Source: Cymbomonas tetramitiformis
Lineage: Eukaryota > Chlorophyta > Pyramimonadophyceae > Pyramimonadales > Pyramimonadaceae
Direction of reading: 5' to 3'
Assembly (NCBI GenBank): GCA_001247695.2
Contig: LGRX02034540.1
Coordinates: 1 to 64,000 of the forward strand
Length of the DNA: 64,000 bases
The notes under the pieces are model-generated. The model had not been told where the DNA came from. It did no database searches and saw nothing but the letters and a program-made list of their open reading frames with translations. Position 1 is the first letter of the stretch. Every line of letters starts with the position of its first letter. The translations under genes and the position numbers were made by a program. Positions 37,144-49,060 of the stretch are shown piece by piece.

Positions 37144-40100
37144 GTGTCCACTGACATTGGCATCGGATGTCACTCTCTGCTGCGCCCGTCAACGGTGTGT
37201 GCCAGGTTCTGCTGCGCTTGTCTGGATGACTTATCATTCGATGACTATGTCGCATGGTGCTCGTATCTGAATATTGAGGCTCGCCGCCCATGCGGCAAGC
37301 AGGTGGTGAAGGCTATCAAGGGGACAGACAACGTGGACGAGGGAAATGCCTACGAGATCATGGGGCTGGATCGGGACGCAACGCAGCAGCAGGTTTGCTA
37401 ACACATTCCCTGCATCACGTGGGCTTACCCGTTCCCTTCATCGCGTCTCGTTCTAAAAGGCTGACTTTGGATATCATCGCACCCAAACACGGCCACCGCT
37501 TTGGCAAGGGTGCCAAAAGAAATCGCCAGCATGAAAAGGCATTGTCTCATTCGTTTTCTATATGTAACTCAGCCTCAACTCCCAGCGGCGGTCCAGTTCA
37601 TTCGGAATGGCTGCTAGCTGCTCTTGGGTCATCTCGTGGCGCTCATCGACTGCTGCTGCGCCCCAATCCCGGTTTCATTGGGCGACGCGTGGCAGGCGCT
37701 TTTTAATCGGCGCTGTACAACAACTTGTTTGCATGAGTGTTAGACTACCAATCTGGCGGCAAGTACGCGGCCCTCAACTTGTCGCTGAACCAGTGGCCGA
37801 ATGCCGCATGGGTAGGGGTGACTTGTCCTGCCGGTAGGGGTGACCTGTCCTGCCGGTAGGGGTGGCTTGTCCTGCCGGTAGGGGTGGCTTGTCCTGCCGA
37901 TAGGGGTGGCTTGTCCTGCCGGTAGGGGTGGCTTGTTGCCCGTCTGCTTTCCTGCTGTCAAATAGGGGCGCCCACCAGCGAGCCGCGGGCATCAGCGGTC
38001 CGTTAGCTGCCTCTGGCCTTGTAAGTCCAGGTTGCTGCTGTATGGCGGATGGCCACATTTCAAAATCAGTTGTGCGCTCCCCGCGGAGAAGTGGCTGGTC
38101 TTCCCGAAGCCGTCCCAGCTTCCATCCTGCCGTTGTTGATGAACTTCGCACACCCTCTCAGAGACCTCGAGGGAAGGAATTCTATTCCGTGGCCTTGACC
38201 CTGCCCTTGAAGAAAGTGCGGGTGAGCTCGTCCAGGTCTATGCCAAAAGTATTTTGGGATGTTTTGGAATTTCTCTTCAGTCTCTTTGCTCCGCAGCAGG
38301 GTCCCGTGCCGCGGGTCTGTCCAAGGTAAAGGGTGGAACTGTGCAGTCCGTGTCTCTGTGGCCAAAAAGAACACACAACTCCGCGCACACACGATTCTCC
38401 CCGCATGGGTGGAACTAGATTCCGCAGCGCACTCTGCAAGAGCTGGTTATACGCGCTTGATGTCTGTCTTAATCGATGAACCGGTGTGAGGCGGTCTCCT
38501 CCGCGTCCGTCCGATGCAAGGCGGTCTCCTCCGCGTCCGTCCGATGTGAGGCGGTTTCCTCGTGTCCGTCCGATGTGAGGCGGTCTCCTCGCGTCTGTCC
38601 GATGTGAGGCGGTCTCCTCCACGTCCGTCCGATGTGAGGCGGTCTCCTCCGCGGCCGTCCGATGTGAGGCGGTCTCCTCCACGTCCGTCCGATGTGAGGC
38701 GGTCTCCTCCGCGTCCGTCCGATGTGAGGCGGTCTCCTTCGCGTCCGATTCCTGGTTTTCCCGCTCCCATCCAGCAACCAAAGCCTCGGTTGCCTTCAGA
38801 GCCTGGCTCACTGCCAGGAGGGCTTTAGGGTTGACCCCGGCTTCACGTTGGCGCTTAGGCTGGGGATTGGGTTTGTCCCTCGGGCCGAGTAGAGGCCTCT
38901 GGTTGTTCTCATGGAAGACCTTGGTTCACTAAGGGATCCTGGTCCCCAGATGCCGGCGGTTCTTGGGGCGGTGCTTGCAGAGGAGGGATTACCCCCTCTG
39001 GGAAAGGTCTTTTGCCGTGGCCGTAGTACAAACGGGATCGCCAATAAATCACCGAAAATCGACTGTAAACGGCGATGGAGCTTCTTAGTCAGCGAACGGT
39101 TCAGGATCGCGAAGAATGATCTCCGCGATTTTCGATCCGTCCGATTTCCTATTCTTCCCGCAAGCGAGAAATACATAAGATTTTGATTTATGACTTTTTC
39201 GCTTGCGGGAAGGTAAAAACTGGACAGTTTACTGTGTGTATATGAAATAATCTCCCAAACTACTGGGAGTTACATCAAAAGTGAAACAGATTTCAGATCC
39301 TGTGCTCAATACGCATCGATTGAGCTCATGCGATATTTGAGTTGGAACACGGGAGATGGTAGGCATGGTCGATCGAAGCTCCCTTGACGACCCAAGAAGT
39401 GGAGAAACGCAATCTCCCTTCCGCTTAACAAATCGAAGCTACTCTTTTCCCAAATTGCGCAAACATGACTTTGAGCGTGTCCATATGTTTCGCTGAAGGC
39501 ATACGAACACGCTCATATGCCCCACTTGCATGAACGGGTTAGGCTGTGTGCCACGTGGAAGCGCAAACCCTGAGTATTGTATGCCGCGGCGCGTTCACTG
39601 CCATTTTCCCGGTGATTCATTGGCGATCCCGTTTGTACCATGCTTGCCCACTTTGCCGGTGAGTTTGAATGAGTCCTTCACTTTCGCCAGCAAAGACACG
39701 GCCGCCTCATTAAACTGCCGGCCAGAGTTAACGTTCACCTGACTTTGTGTGTTAAGTTTAGAGTGTAGGTTGTCTGGCGATTCAGTAAACAGCAACGGAA
39801 GTGCTGAATCTGAGCGAGTTCCCGGGCAACGGCAGCCCTTCGATCGCAGCCCTTTGATCGTCATGTTTCGTTTCCTTGGATGGTTACGGTGACCCACCAA
39901 CGAATGGAAACTTTCGAAAGGAGAACGGTGTGCAAACGAAGAGCCAGGAAGGAAGTGCCTTCTCGGAGCACAGTTTGCTAGTTGAATGGAACCTTCTAAC
40001 AGCTCTTCTCAGCCATGTGTATGGTTGCCATCCACTTTGATGTCGCACCTCCTGATGTTCTCGATGCTTCATCCTTTCTCTTGCTGGGCTCTAGCTGAAT

Positions 40101-41212
40101 TCTGTACGGGCGCGAGGGCTCTAGCTGTTCTCTCTCGCAGAAACAGAAGGGCCGCGCATCTTTCCGCGGACTCTCACGCTTTTGGGCTCTGACGCTTTTG
40201 GGCTCTGACACTTTTGGGCTCGGAGCTTAGTTCAGGCTGGAGCATAAGTGCGTGTGCTGGCTTTTGAGCTGGGCACCTGCGTGTCGCCGCAGTAACCGTA
40301 TTCAATCCAATTATGACACTCCGGTGCAAACATACGTGAAAGAGACGAAAGTTGTGCAAAGGTCTGCGCCGCGGGTCACCGTCGGATCATTTTCTGGCAT
40401 AATATAAACGATCCTCGGGGATGTTGCGCACGCGACCCTCTGTGTCGCGTCTTTCAGCTACGCTTGTCTAGGAATGCCATAGCACTCTTAATTGTAACAT
40501 TGCAGCTGGGCCATGTGGGCATCGCAGGGTTGCCTTGCGCACGCCGCACTTTCAGCTCGGCGGTGGGCGCTTTTTCTATGCGTGTGGCTTATTTTTGGCT
40601 CCTGCGATGTTCCATTTCCCATCTCTCAGCTTGCGCGCCGTACGCGAGTATCCGCCTTTCTGAGAAGTGATTCGCTGGGAGCTCTGTACACTGGCGCACT
40701 TGCGGGAACGATCAGGGCGGCGGGCAGACTGCATACCCTCGCAGGAATGACTGTGACAGGGTCATGCGGTTGTGGCGCGGGCTATTCAGATTCGGGCAGC
40801 GTATCGTAAGAAGGCTGCGGCGCTGCATCCGGTAAGTCAACCACGACGCCTGCCAGTGTGGCCCACCACCCACTCTACGGCGGCCTTGACGCGGGTAAGG
40901 TTGGAGGGCGAGCGAGCAGCTTTGATTCAGAGCCTTGCTGGACAGAGTCAGTCCATACGCTGCTGCGCCAGCCAACTGATGGCCAGATGCTGGTAGAGGG
41001 CTGCCCAGTAGAAGAAGGATGTAAGAGAGGTGTGAGGAGTTGAGAGAACTGTGACTGTGACTGATAATCCGACACTGAGATTGCAGGATGCTAATCCTAA
41101 CGGCGACAAGGAGGAAGTAGACCTGAAGTTTATGGAGCTGAAGGCAGCCTACGAATTGTTGCGAAATGGACGGCTTCAGAAGGGACAGGTGGCACCCCCA
41201 CAAAACGGCTGA
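37144..41212 (+). CDS. J-domain (DnaJ-type) protein, three recognisable exons
   Basis: J proteins stimulate the ATPase of Hsp70 chaperones through an HPD motif. Exon 1 (up to 37392; nominal ATG 37144) ends YEIMGLDRDATQQQ, helix I of the J domain. Exon 2 is 40790-40831 (42 bp): IRAAYRKKAAALHP. Exon 3 is 41087-41212: DANPNGDKEEVD ... AAYELLRNG and a TGA stop. All joins are phase 0 with GT-AG borders (ag/gtttgc, ttcag/att, ccg/gtaagt, ttgcag/gat). The HPD motif is rebuilt across the second intron (HP then D). The J domain is C-terminal, with about 70 residues before it whose start is uncertain; extra 5' exons are possible. Which Hsp70 or compartment it serves cannot be told. Confidence 0.8.
37809..37935. 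repeat. 22-bp minisatellite in J-domain gene intron
   Basis: About six units of taggggtggcttgtcctgccgg. Confidence 0.95.
38478..38752. repeat. 30-bp minisatellite in J-domain gene intron
   Basis: Nine units of a gatgtgaggcggtctcctcc type with one or two variant bases each. Open in all frames, giving Arg/Pro-rich artefact translations. Confidence 0.95.
39026..39640. repeat. Inverted repeat of about 30 bp and internal hairpin
   Basis: gtacaaacgggatcgccaat near 39026-39055 recurs inverted at about 39608-39640. Between them 39154-39212 forms a hairpin with arms cttcccgcaagcga and tcgcttgcgggaag. This may be the ends of one or two small inverted-repeat elements inside the intron. No target duplication was identified. 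Confidence 0.6.
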
Positions 41213-42580
41213 AATCCGCAAAAAGATGCACTGTATACAATCTGTCACTCCAATTGCTGACCTAACGCCCAAGTGAAGCATCGGCACGTTCCCGCAGTTG
41301 ATGTGTTGTGGCATTGCATGTAAGAAGATCGTTATAAGTCACTGAGGGCGGCGTGGGGCGTTGCATATTAAACAGTCAGTGACAGGTTGTCAACGTCGAT
41401 GTGTGGCATTGCATGCGACATCCATAATTTGCATCGCGTGTAGCACACGCACTGATCATTGTATGGCCATGCAGCCGGTGTAGAAGCTTGCATGAAATGC
41501 TCCGCATACCAGCAAATCGCTTCTGTTTTTGTTCGCTCGTTTGTGTCTATTATGCACAGGTCGCGTGCCTCGCGTATGGGCACTTGCTTTCACTAACTAT
41601 ATTGCCTTGCCGCTTCAAGCATCGACACAGTCGTCTTGCCACGTGCCTTTTCTGCGGCGGTGTACATCAGTAAGTGATGACTACATGGGTCAACACGAGT
41701 GTTCCTCGTTATGGTAATGGATTTGGTGACGGTGGTTGCGTGGGGAAGCGATTGTAAGCAGATGTTTGAGGACTTGGGGGGCAATGAACGCAACAGCTTC
41801 TCAGGAGTGTTGTCTTTCAGCGAGGTACATGGCTGGCGTGTTGCATTCCTCTGCATTCCCTTGTGTCCTCGTCCATATGCAGTTGGTTGTCACATATTAC
41901 GTCAACGGCTTTGTCTTACCAACAATTATTATGACCAATATGTGCATCGTTGGTCACGGCGCGCCCTCATTTGATGACTACCGTTCCCGTAACTTCCTCT
42001 ACCACAAATTCGTATGTATGAATTCTCAAAATGTGGGCCTTTGGAATTCTTGGTAGTGGGATGGATGTGTAGCACGCTTGAATATGGGCTTCGTTCGGGG
42101 CGGTGGGCTTGGGCAGGCTGAGATGGCAGATGCAGATATAATTACCTGTGAAAGCAGTACAGTGCGCATCATGGAGGAGCGAGATGTCACCCCATTCCTC
42201 GTGAGGAATAGATTGCTTTCGGTAAAGCTGAGCTCATCATCATAAGTCCGCGTTGTTTTTTTGCAATCTTGATGGTGCCTGTGAATATATCTTGTGAGAT
42301 TCAAGACCGCCTTCGTGGTAACTGCGTTGCTTGTTGGCCACCGTTTTCCATAATGCGTTAAACCGATTGTTTGTTGGGTTCCCTTTTGCATGAATGTCTA
42401 CTTTGCCCGAAATGCAGCACTGCATAATCGTTTTGTTGAATGTTTTTGTACTGTTTTCTATTGCAAAACTCCTGCTTTTCTGCAAGGTCCATTGATATGG
42501 TAGCCGAGACCGGAAGATCAAGGTGCACATTTCCTTAAGTCTCTAGGATCAAGGTTCGATTAGAGTGCATTTCAAGTTCA
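41213..42580. other. No gene supported
   Basis: 3' flank of the J-domain gene. Short open frames on both strands show no domain. Confidence 0.4.
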
Positions 42581-44769
42581 CATAGAGTGCATTTTAAGTT
42601 CGATATTGTTCATTTATATTTGTCGATCGGAATGTACAAGGAACCAACAATGATATTACATATATACAATGAAATATCATTGTATTGGTATATATTGCTA
42701 AGATGTCGTCTCCGTAGAATATACGACTCTATTGGCACAGCGGTGATATATCTTGCAGAAATTGCTCATTCGGCTCTGGCGTGGGCAAAAGGTGCGAAAT
42801 TCGCCCCAAAGTACGAAAGGGACCATAGATGTATGATGCCTGTCAAAAATCGTGATGATCGGCCTCGTGCTTCCGCTGCTCGTGAGTCTGCGTGATATAC
42901 AGTGACAAGCACCGCTGTGAATTGCTTACCGTGGCGTTGTCCGCTCGACGCCGGTCCGCGGGCCGATGATGTGCCCGCTTGCTGGCCATCCATAATTTCG
43001 CACTGGTCATGTTTCGAAGAAATCGAGTATTTTCGAGACAGATTCAGCAATTCCGTCGCCATACTTAATTCCAAATTTTCGTGCCTGCGACAGGCGATTT
43101 TTGCGTTCGCCCAATTTTGTAGCTGAAGAAAAAATGAGAAACTGTCCGCTGTGCTCCGCTGCCCAAGTTAATGCGATCATTTCCAGTGGAATCGAGAGCC
43201 TTCGTTCATTCATGAACCTCTGACAGCAATGCTAGTATAGGAGACCCTGAAGTCCGATCTCGACGATCTTGTCAATATGTCATTGTCACGCCCGATGGAG
43301 GACTTCGTTGCTGAGAGCGTAAGAGAGGCTCTGGATGGCATCTAGAGCCTCTACCGCTATGGACGCAAGTATGGTATCTGCCCACCTGAATATAAGCTTG
43401 CCAGAGCCCTCAGGTAGATATATCATGAAGGTAAGTTCCCTGATTACACGTATCATTAATTGGTAACGACATCGATATGATACCGAATATTAGGGGTAGG
43501 GTACCGTGAGTTTTCGACATATTTAATTGCACATCATTTCCCATATGTATCATATTATCCTGGTCAATTTATTTTGCAAAATCCTTACGGACCCCTATGA
43601 CATAAAAACCGATGCCCTGTCAGACTCCACCACAAATGATCATCTGTGACGGTTAGTTTAGACTTTAGAGTCATATAAAGAATGTTAACTCTACAAAATA
43701 TTTCATCGATGCCATTTTCAGTTATTCGAATCATGATGGCGCTAGCTACTCTAAATACAGCGATAGCTTTGTTTTGCGACATACCACTCAAGACTCGACA
43801 TGGAGAACACGAACAAGGAACATGCGGCATGTACATCTACACCTGCACATCGACCTGTCATGCCATGTTATGCCATGTCAATGCCATGCCATGTCAATGC
43901 CATGCCATGCAATGTCAATGTCATGTCATGGCAGTGTGCGGAGATTATTAGTTGCTAGATATAGTTATTACTCATCCGTGGGGATAGTAGCGGATGCCCT
44001 GTTGTGATTTGCAGTTAGCCTAGTCTACAAGCCGTGTTTGTTGATTTGGACGTTGAGCTTAGGGTAGGAGACACCGTAAATTGTTTGGTAGCCGGGGGCC
44101 GATTTGGGCCGTCCGGGATAATAAAAATATTAGGCATGGCAGGTCATGTCATGTCATGTCATGTCACGGCATGGCATCTTATTGTTATCTCATATCGTCT
44201 CATGACATGTCTGGACAGCATCAATATCTGATGCAGAAATCGAACACTGATATTTATTTAACGGTGAGGACGAGTCACCGACGTAGGAGGTGATGTATCA
44301 ACTTCGGTTATCTACGTTAACGGGAGCGGCGCGGAGCCGTATTTGTTGGCCGCCAAGGAAGTTGTGGGCTCCACTTTTTTCAGTTCTGGTTTGTGCACAT
44401 TGAGTTTTCTGTGACGCGTTTCGTATTTAGTTATTACATTTTGACAATCGAGATTTGTACTGCACGGCTTCTACATTCACATTTTGTATTTATCACGGAC
44501 TCTCTATCGGACACTGACCTCGCATCGCGTACACAGCGACAAAAGCCTACACTCGCATAAACACTTGCCCACAGCCACATCAGCCAACGCTTCGCCGACG
44601 CAACGCGTACCAGAATCGCGACAGCACGCCTTGCTTAAATCAACTGTGAGAACAGCTATGAAATTCTCCGATACAAAAGGGAACGTTTGCGTTGAAGGGG
44701 ATAGAAAGGAGTAGGAGATTCTGCCTCCGCTTTTTGAGTGCCAGGTTTGATTTGGCACGCTCGCGCTGT
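42581..44769. other. No intact gene; possible decayed coding piece
   Basis: At 43250-43430 the plus frame SDLDDLVNMSLSRPMEDF...YGICPPEYKLARALR looks coding but has internal stops. At 43855-43935 and 44137-44170 catgtcatg/catgccatg words form short tandem arrays. Confidence 0.4.
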
Positions 44770-45018
44770 TCAGGGACGAAAGACTAAAGGAGCAGCGGTG
44801 AAAAAATGCAAGTGAAACACTATGAGGTCAGAGGGGTAAGGCGAAAGAGAAGGCGGGGTTGGACCTGCAAAATTAGCCAACGAGTTGGCGTGCAAGAAAG
44901 CTCTGACGAGGTCTCTCTTAAAGCACAAGTCGTTAGCAGGGTCAGGACGCTCTTGCTGACGAACGAGTAAAGATATCCTGATGTAGGAACTAGCAGTGCG
45001 CTCGAGGTCCTCTGTCAA
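44770..45018 (-). CDS. Unknown ORF, possible exon
   Basis: 82 residues. The first 50 (EDLERTASSYIRISLLVRQQ ... DLVRAFLHANSLANFAG) are of coding type, and the frame stays open upstream to about 45045. After NFAG the sequence turns Pro-rich and may be non-coding; a weak GT (G/GTCCAA) occurs there. Not assigned to a family. Confidence 0.25.
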   Translation of the reverse strand: MTEDLERTASSYIRISLLVRQQERPDPANDLCFKRDLVRAFLHANSLANFAGPTPPSLSPYPSDLIVFHLHFFTAAPLVFRP

Positions 45019-45059
45019 GGCGATGCAAAGTGCGTCAACATAACCCTACTCGCCACCTG

Positions 45060-45945
45060 CCAGGATCCCGCGTGTCCTGAGGCAACTATCATTGATGTTG
45101 TTGTTCAGGATCGTGGAAGCAGAGAAAGCCTGCGTCGTGTTGTTTTCCGGTTTGTTCGTTAGTGTCAGGGAGCGCGTTTTCAGTTTTAAAATTATGTTTG
45201 TCGTTTCGAGTTGAAGGGGGCGTGATTGCAAGCAAGGCGCAAGGTGGAGAGAGAGAGATCATTTATAGTATCCGTCGTGTTTTTGTCGTTTGTAATTTCC
45301 GGGTATGTCGTTTTAATGCATTTTCTGCCCCTAAAGGGGCATCCAGAGGCTCTACTAGCGCCTTCTGGGATCTTTCGGTACAAGGTGCGCGCTCTCGCTC
45401 TCTCTGCTTGGAAGCAGAGTATGGGTGAGCCGCATATCAAAAATAAAGACAACATTGTCAACAAGAAAAATCAAATTATCCACTTACCATTTTGCAAGAA
45501 AATGGAAGCGGAAAATATTTTGAAGAGAGGTGGGTGATCCGGAGGTCCGTCGGAATTGAAAAAATACACTGTAGACACTCAACCGAAATATAAGGCGAAT
45601 AAGAAATAAATTCTACGCTAACGACTCGGTCGTCACGCAAACGTGAGAGGGACCATAACTTGCTAGACGATACGCAGGAAAGGCACTGGAGAACCGTTGC
45701 CGACGGGCAAACAACGGATAACTAAACTCGGGTATAACACAATAAATACCCGAGCTGTGGGACACGAGCTGTACACCGAAGATGCCGTGCCGAGTAGCAC
45801 TAGTGATTGTACAAACTAGTAGTCACTGTACTACGATCTAGAGGGATATATCCAACCAATATATCCAGTCGAATCAGAATACAGAGTTACCGTTCACTTT
45901 CGTGAGTCAGTTGAATTGTGATTGATTAAGAAAAATATAGATAAC
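45060..45945. other. No gene supported
   Basis: AT-moderate sequence without recognised domains. 45600-45940 has LTR-like character (short palindromes such as actagt and tatatcc..ggatata) but no partner copy in the window. Confidence 0.35.
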
Positions 45946-45949
45946 TTAA

Positions 45950-46549
45950 CTCCCATGCTATTATGTATGGATTATTTGGGGCAAGTCTGCGGAGTTTGGG
46001 TGAGGGGGTGTGAACCCCCTCTATGCATGAGTAAATGAGGCATACTTCGGGGAAATCTTTGTCAACCCCGATGCCGGAAAATATGTTGTATGCCATGCGC
46101 ATTTGGACCCTAAAAGTCGAATTTCGGGGTCACCTAAGGGCACATTTCGTGCTCGTGTGTCGATTTTTTCGTGAATGGGGGGCGATAACCAGTGATGTAT
46201 GGGGTATGTAATACCCTAGTAGGGTTTATTTGAAACATCTCGGAGCACCAACTATTCATAGTTACCATGGGGGTACCTTGCAAAGGGGGCAGGATGCCCC
46301 CATATAGGCAGATATCACACAGCAAAATTTGGGATTTTTTTAAAGTACAAAAAGTTGCCCCAAACCCAACTCTATCGATCTAGCATAATGGCTTTCAAGT
46401 GGTTTTTTTTCGGTCCTGGACCAAAATTTGTCCCCTTCAGCATGGGGCCCGTCGTTGAAGCCTCAGGGGGGCTACAACGGGCCTGGAAGTTGGGGGGACA
46501 ACTGGGCACCGATTTTACCCCGTTTCCGGGGCAAATACTAGCATAGGAG
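45950..46549. mobile_element. 600-bp piggyBac-like MITE
   Basis: Terminal inverted repeats ctcccatgcta (45950-45960) and tagcataggag (46539-46549) pair with one mismatch and extend imperfectly further inward. Both ends abut TTAA (45946-45949 and 46550-46553), the target duplication typical of piggyBac transposons. There is no transposase ORF, so it is non-autonomous. Confidence 0.7.
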
Positions 46550-46553
46550 TTAA

Positions 46554-46864
46554 ACCTAAAAACCCGTTCTCAGTCGGTCGGTCACACGGTACTGTACACC
46601 TACTAACGGTACTACTACTGCAGTGTCACACTCTGGACGGACAAACCATATCTAGGGGGGTCAGGGGCCTGCCTGTCAGGGCTGCCTGAAACATATATCT
46701 CGGCACATCATCTCCGTACAGGAGTGTATATGGTGACTAGCTAGCAGATAGTTAGTTCAGCAGAAATGTTAATGGCACTTGGCCATGCAAGTAACTGTGC
46801 AATTCTGAGAACAGAGAGCAAGGCTAAAATAAAACAATGAAGCTGCTAAAAGCACATCTTGCAG
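46554..46864. other. No gene seen
   Basis: Contains a gtactgta...cggtactactactg stretch and short inverted words. Nothing coding. Confidence 0.4.
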
Positions 46865-47479
46865 CTAAACTAATACCAGGTTGAGCTTGTCCAAAACAGA
46901 AGCCATCTCAAAAGCATATAAAGTTGTAGTTGTAGGAATCAAAGTAGTGCCATGTACCAATAACCACCAGACTGGCACACATACAGAAACAGCCGTCCGG
47001 TCCACCTCGTCCACGGAGCTGTAATCCTCGGAGGGCAGCTCGATGCCGTAGAAGAACTCTCGTTGAGGAAGAGCCTGGGTAACGACGTCAGTAATGGTGT
47101 CGTTGCCAGACTGAAGCCACGGGGAGGTGTCGTCCATGCCGTAGTAGCCGCCGGTGGAGACGTCACCACGGCGCCCGGAGTCGTGATCCCCGTTCAGTGT
47201 CGGTTGTTCCTCCTCCTCCGGGTCAAAGTCAGGAGACGGGGGAGCACCACCAGGAGAGATCGACCCCCAAATCTCCGGCACCACCACCTGCGGGTGAGAT
47301 GGCCCCGGATGCCAAGTCCAGCTTCCTGGAGTGTGCCGGTTCCAGTAGTAACCCTGGCTCCGGCTGCCAGTAGTCGGGCGCGGAGGGATCGCCGCCGGCA
47401 GCGCCCCGCGTGTCCCGGCGCGACAGGGCATACAAGGCCATATACATACACGAAACGATTCACAGCGTGAAATACACAT
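46865..47479 (-). CDS. Unknown acidic ORF
   Basis: 204 residues. The middle (DFDPEEEEQPTLNGDHDSG ... YYGMDDTSPWLQSGNDTI ... REFFYGIELPSEDYSSVDEV) has coding-type composition. The N-terminal Cys/Pro-rich part and the C-terminal hydrophobic part are doubtful. It lies downstream, on the same strand, of the coding sequence split by the transposon at 47798, and may be a later exon of that gene. No domain is recognised. Confidence 0.3.
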   Translation of the reverse strand: MCISRCESFRVCIWPCMPCRAGTRGALPAAIPPRPTTGSRSQGYYWNRHTPGSWTWHPGPSHPQVVVPEIWGSISPGGAPPSPDFDPEEEEQPTLNGDHDSGRRGDVSTGGYYGMDDTSPWLQSGNDTITDVVTQALPQREFFYGIELPSEDYSSVDEVDRTAVSVCVPVWWLLVHGTTLIPTTTTLYAFEMASVLDKLNLVLV

Positions 47480-47663
47480 ATTGTATATATGGTAAAGTTG
47501 TCACCGGAAGCACAAGGCCTGCGGATGTGTATCCTTGAAATCCGAAGGTTTCGAGCGGTACTCGGATTTTCCATGGGCGCCTCGTCGGACTCCACGAATG
47601 ATTCGATATTTTCCTTGATCGAGGAATTTCCCCTCAGTCTCCACGAATGATGGCACCCCCCTG

Positions 47664-47797
47664 TCAAAATGAGCATGCTGTCGCGGAAAATAGACGGCCG
47701 AAAGCACCGCGACACGGCACCAGCTCGACGCCGCCCGGAAACTCCTCCGTGTGTGGGCTAATGCTAGCCACGTGCCCGTAGGTGGGAGGCGCCTCAC
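47664..47797 (-). pseudogene. 3' part of gene split by transposon insertion
   Basis: Minus-strand frame PPTYGHVASISPHTEEFPGG continues to a stop at 47664-47666. Across the transposon, using one copy of the 8-bp duplication, it is in frame with the 49812-50066 segment ending AATAREA. Function unknown. Confidence 0.5.
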
Positions 47798-47940
47798 GGT
47801 AAACGTTATTGGACACGAAGTGGGAACTCATTCCGCGCGATCGCGAGGTCAGACAGGATGACATCGTCATTTCGCCGGAAATTTCCGGCGAAATCACATT
47901 CACGTTTCGTCATGTGCGTCGCTCGCGGGATAACTGTTAC
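47798..47940 (+). repeat. Left terminal inverted repeat
   Basis: 143 bp. Contains the perfect 24-bp palindrome tttcgccggaaa/tttccggcgaaa. Confidence 0.9.
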
Positions 47941-48010
47941 GTTCCCACCTTTCTAACACCTTTCTAACACAATTGCGCCTCCACTTTCAACTTGCATTCC
48001 ATGCTGCATT

Positions 48011-48286
48011 ATGGCTGTACCAGTTCGGGCGCCGAACCCAGCAGCTGACGCAGCTCGCCCATACAACCCCCACACTCTTAGACAGTCTAGGAATCACGCT
48101 ATCCCTCCTGTTCGCCACTGGCGCCTAGAGTTCTATTCAGCGCGCGAAGAAGACGTCGACGAAGATCTTCCTTTGCAGTTTAGAGCGGATCTTCGTCGCT
48201 GGCTGCAAACTCGGGACTGCGGGTTTTTCTGGGTATTTTACTCCGCTAGTGGGATACCTCGTTTAACAGTCCCTGCGTGGTGGTAG
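48011..48286 (+). CDS. Unknown small ORF inside transposon
   Basis: 91 residues, begins MAVPVRAPNPAADAARPYNP, then WRLEFYSAREEDVDEDLPLQ and a Trp/Phe-rich end. Not recognised. It precedes the zinc-binding ORF by 55 bp on the same strand and may be its upstream exon or an accessory gene of the transposon. Confidence 0.4.
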   Translation: MAVPVRAPNPAADAARPYNPHTLRQSRNHAIPPVRHWRLEFYSAREEDVDEDLPLQFRADLRRWLQTRDCGFFWVFYSASGIPRLTVPAWW

Positions 48287-48341
48287 AGATCCCTGAGAGC
48301 TCTAACAACTAGCATCTGCGCGAAACTCTTCCAACCTAACG

Positions 48342-49060
48342 GTGCGCATTCGCACTATGACGTCCGTGGATGATTTGTCCTCTGGTGTTCCTTCGACATT
48401 ACCGCCAGCGGTCTTCACCGAGAAAACCATTTGCGTTGGCGCACACGACTATCGCATTCCTCTGGGACCGATCTCGCGTTTCGAGCTTACATGGTGTTGG
48501 CAAAAAACCGCAAGGTCGCGCTATCCCAAGTTGCTTCCTACAACATACCTCCCACTATCCCGTTTCCAAGACTTCTTGCAAGCTGAAGGTATCTTTGCAT
48601 CTCCGCGAGCGGATCCTAACCCAGCACAATTCGGCTGCAGCCGCGTACACATCCAGACAACTGCGAAACAGGAACGCGAGGCGAAAAAAAGAAAACCGCC
48701 CGGGTCCAAAAACCGCGTCCTACGCATGACGAGTTCCCTTACAAACGCACGTTCCATTGTCGTTGTGGCTTCCAAACTACGCATCGGCAGCGTTCCTACA
48801 CCTCAGCACCTACTTGCCCCCCCACTCAAGGTGTCATTCGACGTCCGAATACCAAGCGCAAGAACAATCAAAGTGCTGCATACTGCGGTTGCCAGGCGTC
48901 CTTCAAAGTTGGCGTTCCACTTTCAACCCATCGGGACGACGCTGATCCAGTTATTCCAATCACTTACCTCCAGATGGAGCATCAGAACCACTGCGTAGCC
49001 TCATCGCAACTCCTGCTGCGTGGCGCTGCTGCCACAGTGGACGAATCCGTCCACGACTGA
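48342..49060 (+). CDS. Transposon ORF with FAR1-like Cys/His DNA-binding region, frameshifted
   Basis: The first part, from ATG 48342 to about 48690, is one frame (ICVGAHDYRIPLGPISRFEL, YLPLSRFQDFLQAEGIF). After a run of seven A at 48684-48690 the coding character moves to another frame with FHCRCGFQTTHRQR, AYCGCQASFKV and QMEHQNHC, ending at a TGA at 49058-49060. CxC...CxC...HxxH spacing resembles the FAR1/WRKY-GCM1-type zinc-binding region at the N-terminus of MULE transposases. The catalytic domain is absent. The frameshift may be real or a homopolymer sequencing error. Confidence 0.5.

Noticed and set aside
38182..38828. Arg/Thr-rich proteins of 88-209 aa
   Set aside because: Translations of the 30-bp intronic minisatellite in several frames.
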